From Syntrophomonadaceae bacterium (lineage in GTDB: Bacteria > Bacillota > Dethiobacteria > DTU022): 17,608 nt of DNA. Below the pieces are notes generated by a model. That model did no database searches and was not told the origin of the DNA. It saw nothing but the letters and a program-made list of their open reading frames with translations. The position numbers and the translations under genes are program-made. The DNA lies in the NCBI GenBank assembly GCA_003553305.1, contig PWEB01000202.1:1-17608 (forward strand), given 5' to 3'. The first letter of the stretch is position 1; each line of letters begins with the position of its first letter. Shown piece after piece: positions 1 through 6,886 of the stretch.

Positions 1-707
1 AGGAACTGGGTGCAGAAAAAATCACCATCGGCGAAAGAAGCGGTCCGGTTCAAACTTCTGAAGTTATGGAGAAACTGGGAGCTTACAAAATTGCTGAAGA
101 ACTTGGAACAGAGATAATCAATTTTGACGAACTTCCCGCAGAAGAGATGGTTAAAGTTAATCCGCCAGGCAGCCACTGGAAAAACGGTTTTGAAGTGCCA
201 AGGATGCTTCAGGATGCTGAATGTATAGTAGCTTCACCTTGCCTGAAAACCCATCAGTTTGGTGGTATATTCACTATGGCATTAAAGCTTGCTGTAGGAA
301 TTATCCCTAAAGCAGGCACAACCTATATGAAAGAGCTACACTCCTCACCTCACATGGGTAAAATGATTGCAGAAATCAATTATGCTTACAAACCATGTCT
401 CTTTATCATGGATGGGATGGAAGCCTTTGTTAAAGAAGGCCCGATGACCGGGACAAGAAAACGCGTAGATTTGTTCATGGCCGGAACAGATCCTGTTTCT
501 ATTGATGCGGTAGGAGTTGCTATCTTAAAAGAACTCGGGTCGACCCCTGAAATTATGGGTACCGCTATATTTAAACAAGAACAAATTGCCAGGGCAGTTG
601 AACTGGGTCTTGGAGCAGCCCATCCCGGCGAGATTGAACTGATCTCAGGTGATGCTGAAAGCGAAGATTATGCCTGTAAAATTCGAAGCATCCTTGAGCA
701 AGGTTGA
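1..707 (+). CDS. DUF362 domain-containing protein, 5' end outside window
   Basis: The frame of this gene is open from base 3 with no stop upstream, so the window shows only the C-terminal ~234 residues; the ATG at 66 is internal. The visible protein reads as a DUF362 family protein: an ELGAEKITIGERSG stretch at the left edge, then ASPCLKTHQFGG, a hydrophobic ALKLAVGIIPKAG segment, FIMDGMEAFVKEGPMTG and AGTDPVSIDAVGVAILKELG, the last being a characteristic DUF362 motif near the domain end. Many family members carry a ferredoxin-like 2[4Fe-4S] module, but no CxxCxxC cluster is present in the part seen. The biochemical role of the family is not settled, so none is assigned. It is convergent with feoB, with 61 bp between the two stop codons. 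Confidence 0.85.
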   Translation, partial: ELGAEKITIGERSGPVQTSEVMEKLGAYKIAEELGTEIINFDELPAEEMVKVNPPGSHWKNGFEVPRMLQDAECIVASPCLKTHQFGGIFTMALKLAVGIIPKAGTTYMKELHSSPHMGKMIAEINYAYKPCLFIMDGMEAFVKEGPMTGTRKRVDLFMAGTDPVSIDAVGVAILKELGSTPEIMGTAIFKQEQIARAVELGLGAAHPGEIELISGDAESEDYACKIRSILEQG

Positions 708-768
708 TTAAAATGTAAGGCGCATGACTCTGGCTCGGAAGGATATTTTACATTCCTGATATTTTCTT

Positions 769-2583
769 TTAAAATATCAAAGCTCCGATCCTGGCTACAA
801 TACCGCCTGCAAAAAAGGCCAGCGAGGTGGTTAAAAGTAGGATTGATACTGCTGTTGAAAGCTTAAATTCCCTGGCCACAGCAGCCACAATAGCTATACA
901 GGGTACGTAGAAAAGGCCGACCACTGCGCCGGTAAAAAGCTGGAGGGTGGTTAATTCCATATCAAGTAGAGGGAGGACAGCAAGTTCTCTCCTCAGGACG
1001 CCGAGAGCCAGGGGCGCTGCAGCTGATTCCGGCAATCGGAGCCAGCCTGTGACCAGGGGACTGATCGCTCTGCCCCAGGCAGCCATTAAACCGGTTTCAT
1101 AGAGCACTGAGGCCAGGGCAACTGCACCAATCATGGGCAGGGCTCCATCTGTGATGTAAAGTTTCATTCGTAACCAGAGTTTCTTGATGGCTACACTAAA
1201 GCGGGGCACTAGCAAATCCGGGATTTCTGTTAAAGTAGCCTGGCGATCACCTTTAAGATAGCGGTTTAAAAATAGTCCGGCAGCGATCATGACCAGGAAG
1301 CCAAATATGAATACAGCGAGCATTACCGTTATCGAACGGGCAGCGAGGAGAGAAATAAAAGCTCCTGTCTGTGATATGCAGGGCACGGCCAGGCAGATTA
1401 ATATCGTAACAATCATTCTCTCTTTATGTGAACCGAGTGCCCTGGACCCCATGATAGCAGGAATTCCGCAGCCATAGCCGATCATTATGGGAATTATACC
1501 CGAACCGGGCAGTCCGATCCGGTTAAAAAGGCCATCCAGCAAAAGAGCCAACCTGGGAAGGTATCCGCTATCTTCAACCAGGCTGAGAACCGTATAAAAA
1601 GAAAGGACGTAAGGCAGGACCAGGGTGAAAGGCCATTCCAGTCCTTTGACCAAAAAGCCGTATTCACCGATAAAGATATTCTGAATTACTCCGGCCGGGA
1701 TAACTTCGGTAACCAGGTTAATGATCGGAGGAATGATCAGGATGTTAAACAAAGGGAGGAGGATGAACTGGCGCAGTCCCATTCCAATCCCTACCACGGC
1801 CATGAAAATAACTGCTAAAATAACGGCGGCCAGGGGCAGGCCGGGCCAGGGATTGGTCAGCCGGCGGTCCCATTCTTCACTGCGGGGATTACCGGTCGGA
1901 CTTATCCTACGCAAAACCTGGGAGCTCAGGGTTTCAACATTTTCCCAGCTAGCTGAAAAGTTCCGGTTTGCCCGTTCATGATCGAGTGCTGTCTTTTGCT
2001 CAGGATTTTTGTTTAAAGCTGCGGTAATTTCCTTCTGCAGTTCTTCAAGCCCTTCACCGGTGACAGCAACAGTGGGGACAACCGGCACATTCAGGGCAGA
2101 AACGAGAGCATTAACATCTACCAGGAAACCTTTCTCCCTGGCCAGATCACCCCGGTTCAGAGCTACTATCAGCGGGACATCCAACTCTAAAAGTTGTAAA
2201 AGCAGGTAAAGCCCGCCTTCGAAATTGCGGGCATCTAAAACATATACAAGCAGGGATGGTTTTTCTGCTGGCGTATCATGTTCAGCTGTATCAGGCGCAG
2301 GGCTGCAGCAGGAGGAAGAAGCAGAGTGAGCACAGTCCGCTGCGGATTTTCCGCAGACCATATTTACAGCTACTTCTTCTGCTTCGCAGGTTGCACAAAG
2401 CGAGTATGTTCCCGGGACATCAATTAAATCTATGGCCTGACCATTTAGGTTGATCAGCCCGCGGGCATAATCTACTGTTGTTCCGGTATAATTAGCGACC
2501 CTGACGTTTAAACCGGTCAGGTAATTAAAAATGACACTTTTACCTACGTTAGGAGCACCCATCAGTAATACGGTATGCTTCAT
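769..2583 (-). CDS. feoB: Ferrous iron transporter FeoB, short form with a Cys-rich insert
   Basis: FeoB is the inner-membrane Fe(II) transporter with an N-terminal G-protein domain. Numbering from the ATG at 2583: G1 GAPNVGKS at 9-16, G2 around NYTGTT, G3 DVPG at 55-58, G4 as NRGD at 143-146 (usually NKxD or NMxD), and a G5-like PTVAVTG. From about residue 245 the protein is hydrophobic and contains Gate-domain motifs with conserved cysteines (GYGCGIPAIMGSRAL, LAVPCISQTGAF). It is about 604 residues, shorter than the ~770 of enterobacterial FeoB. Between G3 and G4 it carries a Cys/Ser-rich stretch (Cys 63, 66, 77, 84, 92, 93). The reading frame is also open to an ATG at 2595 and a TTG at 2601 overlapping the feoA stop. 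I chose ATG 2583 because GGAG lies 6 nt before it and the protein then starts right before G1. It is coupled to feoA. Confidence 0.95.
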   Translation of the reverse strand: MKHTVLLMGAPNVGKSVIFNYLTGLNVRVANYTGTTVDYARGLINLNGQAIDLIDVPGTYSLCATCEAEEVAVNMVCGKSAADCAHSASSSCCSPAPDTAEHDTPAEKPSLLVYVLDARNFEGGLYLLLQLLELDVPLIVALNRGDLAREKGFLVDVNALVSALNVPVVPTVAVTGEGLEELQKEITAALNKNPEQKTALDHERANRNFSASWENVETLSSQVLRRISPTGNPRSEEWDRRLTNPWPGLPLAAVILAVIFMAVVGIGMGLRQFILLPLFNILIIPPIINLVTEVIPAGVIQNIFIGEYGFLVKGLEWPFTLVLPYVLSFYTVLSLVEDSGYLPRLALLLDGLFNRIGLPGSGIIPIMIGYGCGIPAIMGSRALGSHKERMIVTILICLAVPCISQTGAFISLLAARSITVMLAVFIFGFLVMIAAGLFLNRYLKGDRQATLTEIPDLLVPRFSVAIKKLWLRMKLYITDGALPMIGAVALASVLYETGLMAAWGRAISPLVTGWLRLPESAAAPLALGVLRRELAVLPLLDMELTTLQLFTGAVVGLFYVPCIAIVAAVAREFKLSTAVSILLLTTSLAFFAGGIVARIGALIF

Positions 2584-2597
2584 CGGTTTCTCCATAA

Positions 2598-2846
2598 TCA
2601 AAGGATGACAATAATTTTTTCTGCTAACAGACGGCTCAGAGCAATCTGCCTGTCATCTACTTTTACCAGCAGCGGGCCGCCAAACAGCTGACAACCCTTG
2701 CAAAGAATATCTTTTCCGGGCCTGAGGCCGAGTGGATACATCAGTGGATTTTCAGGGACCGCCGCAATTGTTCCCTTCATACCGGGAGAAAGGTCAATTA
2801 GTGGTATCGTTTTTTGCAGGTAATCGCTTGCAGGCATATTGGTCAT
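2598..2846 (-). CDS. feoA: Ferrous iron transport protein FeoA
   Basis: This is a small 82-residue cytoplasmic protein with an SH3-like FeoA fold, needed for FeoB activity. The family pattern is clear: LSPGMKGTIAAV, then YPLGLRPGKDI, GGPLLVKVDDRQIALSR and a final LAEKIIVIL strand, matching the usual leucine-gly-leucine-arg-pro-gly core and the arginine-rich last strands. Length is normal for the family (about 75-85). The ATG at 2846 is preceded by GAGGAG at good spacing. It is the first gene of the feoAB operon; its stop codon lies 14 nt before the preferred feoB start, so translation is probably coupled. No FeoC follows. Expression is probably iron-repressed through the operators upstream. 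Confidence 0.95.
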   Translation of the reverse strand: MTNMPASDYLQKTIPLIDLSPGMKGTIAAVPENPLMYPLGLRPGKDILCKGCQLFGGPLLVKVDDRQIALSRLLAEKIIVIL

Positions 2847-2881
2847 TTAAGGCACGCTCCTCGTTTAAAACTCGGCATTCA

Positions 2882-2897
2882 GTTAGTTGATACTAAC
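2882..2897. promoter_or_regulatory. Operator 1 of feoAB, DtxR-family-like palindrome
   Basis: The sequence GTTAGT-TGAT-ACTAAC is a perfect 6-bp inverted repeat with a 4-bp spacer. It lies in the feoA leader, roughly 70 bp downstream of the predicted transcription start and 35 bp before the start codon. The same arms occur again at 2956. The pattern resembles sites of DtxR/IdeR/MntR metal-dependent repressors (TTAG...CTAA type) rather than a Fur box. Assignment to a regulator family is inferred from form and from the iron-uptake target. Confidence 0.65.
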
Positions 2898-2955
2898 AAT
2901 TGTCGCTAAAAAATAGGACTTTCGCTCTACTTTACCTGAGACGATCAATCATCCA

Positions 2956-2971
2956 GTTAGTTTACACTAAC
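2956..2971. promoter_or_regulatory. Operator 2 of feoAB, DtxR-family-like palindrome at the start site
   Basis: The sequence GTTAGT-TTAC-ACTAAC has the same arms as operator 1; with flanking bases the arms extend to 7 bp (AGTTAGT/ACTAACT, 2955-2972). It abuts the predicted -10 box (2973-2978) and covers the expected transcription start near 2966, which is the classic place for a repressor. The two operator centres are 74 bp apart, close to seven helical turns. Confidence 0.7.
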
Positions 2972-2972
2972 T

Positions 2973-3001
2973 ATATTAAAGTTATCTTCTGCATATGTCA
3001 A
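2973..3001 (-). promoter_or_regulatory. Sigma-A type promoter of feoAB
   Basis: Read on the minus strand, a perfect TTGACA (-35, 2996-3001) is followed after 17 bp by TAATAT (-10, 2973-2978; 4 of 6 consensus bases). This gives a start near 2966 and a feoA leader of about 120 nt. Operator 2 lies directly downstream of the -10. Confidence 0.6.
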
Positions 3002-3012
3002 GCTTTATTTTT

Positions 3013-3044
3013 AAAATGCAATAACTGGGAAAATGTAATAACTG
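3013..3044. repeat. Tandem direct repeat between the divergent promoters
   Basis: Two 15-bp copies, AAAATGCAATAACTG (3013-3027) and AAAATGTAATAACTG (3030-3044), match at 14 of 15 positions with a 17-bp period. The second copy ends 14 bp before the -35 box of the rightward promoter. That position suits an activator binding as a side-by-side dimer, but no known regulator is recognised from the motif. Confidence 0.6.
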
Positions 3045-3058
3045 CATAAGCGAAAATT

Positions 3059-3087
3059 TTGACAAAACATAAGTATTGAAATATAAT
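3059..3087 (+). promoter_or_regulatory. Consensus sigma-A promoter of the acidic secreted protein gene
   Basis: A perfect -35 TTGACA (3059-3064), a 17-bp spacer and a perfect -10 TATAAT (3082-3087) predict transcription from about 3094. A further TATAAT-like hexamer lies at 3098-3103 without a matching -35. With the GTG start at 3284 this leaves a leader of about 190 nt. Confidence 0.8.
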
Positions 3088-3124
3088 GGTAAACAAGTAT
3101 AATTTGGATAAATAGTTAATTAAA

Positions 3125-3247
3125 TGGGAAACAGGTAACGCCTGGTAGGCTGCGGCTGACTACCGATGGACTAAAAAATGAATTGAAAGAACCGGCCGCC
3201 GGCAATCAACAAAGCTTAAAAAAATATAAAGAGAATTAGTTGATTGC
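3125..3247 (+). promoter_or_regulatory. Structured 5' leader, class not identified
   Basis: The leader has three consecutive short hairpins: CAGG/CCTG (3132-3144, loop TAACG), GGTAG/CTACC (3144-3164, 11-nt loop), and CCGG-CCG-CCGG near 3192-3202. A 9-bp perfect pair follows, GCAATCAAC (3202-3210) with GTTGATTGC (3239-3247), enclosing an A-rich 28-nt loop just upstream of the ribosome binding site GGGAGGA. Helices that GC-rich stand out in an AT-rich leader. The piece GGTAGG..GCGG..TACCGATGG recalls the last helix of GEMM-I (cyclic di-GMP) riboswitches, but the conserved core of that class is missing, so no class is assigned. Confidence 0.4.
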
Positions 3248-3283
3248 TAACACTTTATTTATATCAGGGAGGAAGTGAAATAA

Positions 3284-4426
3284 GTGCGTACAAAAAGTAT
3301 AGTCGCTGTATTTATGGTTTTGGTCTTCATCTTCAGTCTGAGCTCCCCTGTCTTAGCTTCATCAAACAGCACCAGGTATGAAAAATGGTATGACCTGGAC
3401 GGTGACATATCAATTAAAATGCAGGCCGGAAGTGATTGTAACGCTTCCGGAAAACATCAGACCCAGGTTAGTGGTGTTGGTTCACTGCAAAGGCATGACC
3501 TTATCAAAATGAACAAAGCTGAATTATTATCGCAAAATGAAGGGCAATGGGCTGCTGACCCCGATTCGTTACGCGGACTGGAAGCAGCATCATCCTTTTG
3601 GTTAAATGATGAAGGAGACTTTGAAGGTCCGGAGCAGGTTTTTGCCGTTAGTGTGGATGCTGATCCGGGTAAAGAAGGTTATCTTGCACAGAACATATCA
3701 TCAGCAGAAGCAGCTTATGATGAAAGCACCTCAGATACAGGTTCACTCGAGATCTCTCAGGATGCCCGGACTTCAGGGGGAGTACTTAAGCGCTATATTG
3801 ATTTTAAAGATCCGGCTTCGAGTGTATATGTCTTTGAAGATTCTGAAATAAAGGGATTTGCTGAGATAAGAGACGAATTTGGAACTGACGGAAATGTCTC
3901 AGAAGACTTGCAAATCAAGCAGTACAGTATGTCTGATTCAGAACAATATAAAGAGGAAGGTTTTGAAGATGAGCTGTCTGGAGAAGAAACATTCGAAGAT
4001 GGTTCTTTCGAGGAAGATACCCTTCATACTAAGCTGCTCGTTTTAGAAGGTGGCGGAATGTTTGAAACAGAAGTGCCCCTTGGAACTTCGAAAGATGAGC
4101 TTGCTCTCCCTCAAACGATTGAAATGACTACAGATATGTTTACGATTAGCGGCATTGCAATCAATTGGGATGCGGATTCATTCCCGGAGTATGATCCTGA
4201 CCAGGAAAACAGTTATACTTTTGCCGGAGCTATAATCTTCCCGGACAACATTGAGATCCAGGAAAAAATGATTATGTTCTATACAGTTCATGTTACCGCA
4301 GATATGGATCAGGAAGAACTGAATTTAGAAGATAAATCAGAAGTGATTGAACTGGCTATTGAGGAAGTCGAAAATCATGATCACGAAGAAGATAAAGAAG
4401 AAGAAGAAGAATGCAGTGGCGAATAA
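3284..4426 (+). CDS. Secreted acidic protein with an Ig-like module, function unknown
   Basis: The 380-residue product starts at GTG 3284 behind GGGAGGA. Residues 1-26 form a signal peptide (MRTK, hydrophobic core, cleavage likely after SPVLA). The mature protein is very rich in Asp, Glu and Ser and has only two cysteines, 52 and 377. Residues about 255-340 read like a bacterial Ig-like repeat of the Big_4 kind: VPLGTSKDELALPQTIEM, then INWDADSFPEYDPDQENSYT and FAGAIIFPDNI, the pattern of surface proteins with 'LP..., VtWd..., YdP...YtftG' strands. The tail (365-380) is His/Glu-rich with HDHEED and a run of Glu. There is no membrane anchor, sortase motif or S-layer repeat. It stands alone between feoAB (divergent) and the pilus operon (convergent). 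I do not recognise the family as a whole; a surface-associated or metal-interacting role is only a guess from composition. Confidence 0.8.
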   Translation: MRTKSIVAVFMVLVFIFSLSSPVLASSNSTRYEKWYDLDGDISIKMQAGSDCNASGKHQTQVSGVGSLQRHDLIKMNKAELLSQNEGQWAADPDSLRGLEAASSFWLNDEGDFEGPEQVFAVSVDADPGKEGYLAQNISSAEAAYDESTSDTGSLEISQDARTSGGVLKRYIDFKDPASSVYVFEDSEIKGFAEIRDEFGTDGNVSEDLQIKQYSMSDSEQYKEEGFEDELSGEETFEDGSFEEDTLHTKLLVLEGGGMFETEVPLGTSKDELALPQTIEMTTDMFTISGIAINWDADSFPEYDPDQENSYTFAGAIIFPDNIEIQEKMIMFYTVHVTADMDQEELNLEDKSEVIELAIEEVENHDHEEDKEEEEECSGE

Positions 4427-4493
4427 TCATTAAATCTATCACAGATCTAACTCAAGCTGATTAGCGGTTGACCATTTCACAATAGTTCAAAAA

Positions 4494-5726
4494 TCAGATC
4501 ATTTGGAATACTTCATACATAGGCGAAAGGATGGAGAAAACCAGCAGGCCGATGAATACCCCGACAATCAGCAGCAGAGCAGGTTCTAATATTGTAGTTA
4601 GCCGATTAACAACGTAGGATACTTCTCGTTCATAGAAAACTGCTGAACTATGCAGGGTTTGATCAAGAGTACCGCTTTCTTCACCGATACGGACCATTTC
4701 AGACAGCAAAGAAGGGAAGTAGCTATTATATTTCAGCGAATCAGCCATATTTTCGCCGCGATTTAAGGAATCGTTTAAGATCCCGATCGATTTTTTTATA
4801 GCAAAATTATCAATAATTTTGCTAACCAGGCTAAGTGAGTTATGCAAAGTTACCCCGCTGGCCAACATAGTACTTAAGTTCCGGGCCAGGCGGGCAGCCA
4901 TTATTTGACTATATATTTTGCCAATTAAAGGCAGGCGCAGTCGTAAATGATCGAACTGCAGCCTCCCTTTTTCTGTTTTTATATAAGCTATCAAAGATAC
5001 CATCATTATAATAATCAGACCAAGCAATAAATGCCAGTACTCTCTGATCAGTTCTGCGGTAGTTATAAGCAGGTTTGTATAAAAAGGCATTTCCATACCC
5101 ATCGAAGCAAATATTTGTGTAAACTGAGGCAGCACAAAAAGAATCATCACTGCCATGACCACTATGGAAACCCCGATTATGAAAGCCGGGTATAAAGTAG
5201 CAGAACGAATTTTTTCAGCAAAGTCATGCTGTTTTTCAAAGTGATCGGCCATTTTATCCATAATCATATCGAGCATACCGCTTTCTTCACCAGCTTCAAC
5301 CATATGAATCATAATTGCCGGGAAGCCTTCTTTTTGGTTTTGCAGAGCTGCGCTCAGGCTGCTGCCCTGCTCAATCTCCCGGGCGGTTGAGCGTATGTTA
5401 TTTTGCAGAGCAGCAACTTTAGTCTGTTCAGAGAGAATATTGAGACCCTGCAGAACAGCGATGCCGGATTTCAACATAGTTGCAAACTGTCGACAGAAGA
5501 TCATCAAGTCACGGTTACCGTAAGGCCTGTAGCCAATGGTCCTCAGTGCTTTGATCACACTTTCCTGCAGATTATGTCGATAATCGGGCTGCTCTTTAAG
5601 ATCAAGAGTAACCAGGTTGCGGGAGTCTAATATTTCTAAGGCTTCAATTCTGCCGGAAGCTCTTAAATAATCGTTAATTGTTTCACCATTCCAGGTTTTT
5701 GCGCTAAAACGGTACTGTGGCGACAT
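4494..5726 (-). CDS. pilC: Type IV pilus inner-membrane platform protein PilC (GspF family)
   Basis: PilC is the polytopic membrane platform on which the assembly ATPase acts. The 410-residue length is typical. Two T2SSF repeats are visible, about 72-198 and 275-398, each with the hallmark segment (EAGEESGMLD near 144-153; RIGEESGTLD near 346-355). Membrane helices lie near 179-200, 232-249 and 379-400. The N-terminal ~60 residues are the usual soluble extension (YRFSAKTWNGETINDYL). The ATG at 5726 has AAGGA 9 nt upstream and overlaps the end of pilO by 23 bp, so translation is coupled. It is the last gene of the leftward pilus operon; I saw no convincing intrinsic terminator in the 67 bp before the convergent stop at 4426. 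Confidence 0.95.
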   Translation of the reverse strand: MSPQYRFSAKTWNGETINDYLRASGRIEALEILDSRNLVTLDLKEQPDYRHNLQESVIKALRTIGYRPYGNRDLMIFCRQFATMLKSGIAVLQGLNILSEQTKVAALQNNIRSTAREIEQGSSLSAALQNQKEGFPAIMIHMVEAGEESGMLDMIMDKMADHFEKQHDFAEKIRSATLYPAFIIGVSIVVMAVMILFVLPQFTQIFASMGMEMPFYTNLLITTAELIREYWHLLLGLIIIMMVSLIAYIKTEKGRLQFDHLRLRLPLIGKIYSQIMAARLARNLSTMLASGVTLHNSLSLVSKIIDNFAIKKSIGILNDSLNRGENMADSLKYNSYFPSLLSEMVRIGEESGTLDQTLHSSAVFYEREVSYVVNRLTTILEPALLLIVGVFIGLLVFSILSPMYEVFQMI

Positions 5727-6318
5727 AAAATACTTCCTTTCGAGTTAAATTGTTTCTTGAATGGACTTCAGTTTCCATCGAAATCAAGCGAATCTTCAGA
5801 TCGAGCCTGACTTCTTTTTCAGAAGTTTTATTCCAGGCCAGGCTGTCTATGAGAAGCAGGGAAGGAAACTCATCCAGGCATCTAAAAGCCTCCTGGATCT
5901 GGTCCTGACTGCCCGCAATACTAATCTTCAGGGTTGTGCTGCTGTAACCTAATGGGTTCGAGGTATCTGAAGCACTAAATTCCTGAACATTTACCGGTAA
6001 GTTCATTAACAGCTCTTCGAGGCTTACTAAGACAAAAGGTATTTCGGCGTTACTCGGAATAGCCCGGTTAAGATAATCCTTCTGTTCCTGCCAGCCGGAC
6101 CATTTAAGCTCAAGCTCTACTTTTTGATCTATGAGCATCTTAAGATCAGTTTCTTCCTGGCGCATCAGACTAAGCTGCTCATGTAATCCCAAAATTTCAT
6201 CATAAGTCGCCTTGCCGAGCAAGTTCCAGCCAAGGACAAGAAAAACAGTAAGCAGCAATAGAATAGCCGTTTTACTGGTCTTTCTTATATTTCTTTTTTT
6301 ACCGATATTACCAATCAT
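5704..6318 (-). CDS. pilO: Type IV pilus alignment protein, PilO-like
   Basis: The 204-residue protein has a basic N-terminus (GKKRNIRKTSK), one membrane helix at about 18-35, then a charged, coiled-coil-like stretch (LHEQLSLMRQEETDLKML) and an alpha/beta periplasmic-side domain. This is the architecture of PilO, which pairs with PilN and contacts PilC and the pilins. Identity rests mainly on topology, size and position between pilN and pilC, because PilO sequences diverge widely. The ATG at 6318 overlaps the last 11 bp of pilN, whose stop codon is read in another frame. The C-terminus overlaps pilC by 23 bp. Confidence 0.8.
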   Translation of the reverse strand: MIGNIGKKRNIRKTSKTAILLLLTVFLVLGWNLLGKATYDEILGLHEQLSLMRQEETDLKMLIDQKVELELKWSGWQEQKDYLNRAIPSNAEIPFVLVSLEELLMNLPVNVQEFSASDTSNPLGYSSTTLKISIAGSQDQIQEAFRCLDEFPSLLLIDSLAWNKTSEKEVRLDLKIRLISMETEVHSRNNLTRKEVFYVATVPF

Positions 6319-6886
6319 TACTAATTACACCTTCTTCCCGCTCGATATCGATAGAGGGCACAGTACCGGTAATCTCAAAGGAATAACCATTTAGATCATT
6401 GATGCCAATCCGGCTAACAGCATACTCGATAACAGGGAAATGTTCATCCAGAGCCTGGTTATAAAGGGCAATCTGCTCCACCACAGGACCGGTAGCCCTG
6501 ATGATAAGCGCTCCGTCTTCCCCGATCGAGACTTTTTCAATGATTAAGCCCCTCCTCCGGGCCTCAAGGCGAATTCTTAGCAGAATATTAGATTTCGCAT
6601 AATGATCAGTCTTAAGATCTCTCAGCAGGGCAGATTTTGTTTCTAAGAGCGAGATATCTTCAACTATTCCTTCTAACGGGCCTGCCAGCAAGCTCAATTC
6701 CTGCAAGGCAGTTTCCCGGGCAGAAATTTCCTGCTGCAGGCGCTTTCCATATCTCTCGATCCCGACCGGCAGGCTGATCATGATCAGCACGATAAGCCCG
6801 GCTGCCAAGAATTTTAGCCGGCGCGGTTTAAAAAATCGCCTGGAGGAAATGTAATCAGAACTGCGTAAATCCATTTGCTTATTCAT
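6308..6886 (-). CDS. pilN: Type IV pilus assembly protein, PilN-like
   Basis: This 192-residue bitopic protein has a short cytoplasmic N-terminus (about 24 residues, rich in Arg/Lys), one membrane helix at about 27-45, a heptad-like region (RYGKRLQQEISARETALQEL) and a ferredoxin-like domain to the end. In the family the N-terminal tail carries an INLLP-type motif that docks into PilM; here that motif is degenerate (MDLRSSDY), so the interaction surface may differ. The ATG overlaps the pilM stop as ATGA, a tight coupling that supports pairing with PilM. Assignment relies on topology and on gene order M-N-O-C. Confidence 0.8.
   Translation of the reverse strand: MNKQMDLRSSDYISSRRFFKPRRLKFLAAGLIVLIMISLPVGIERYGKRLQQEISARETALQELSLLAGPLEGIVEDISLLETKSALLRDLKTDHYAKSNILLRIRLEARRRGLIIEKVSIGEDGALIIRATGPVVEQIALYNQALDEHFPVIEYAVSRIGINDLNGYSFEITGTVPSIDIEREEGVISNDW

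Noticed and set aside
757..779. Perfect 9-bp inverted repeat TGATATTTT/AAAATATCA over the feoB stop codon
   Set aside because: The stem is almost entirely A-T, includes the stop codon, and no T-run follows on either strand, so an intrinsic terminator is not supported.
3125..3175. Cobalamin riboswitch-like GGGAA followed by a small hairpin and a GC-rich element
   Set aside because: The transcript predicted from 3094 has no room for the upstream conserved part, and the B12 box and the kissing-loop arm are missing.
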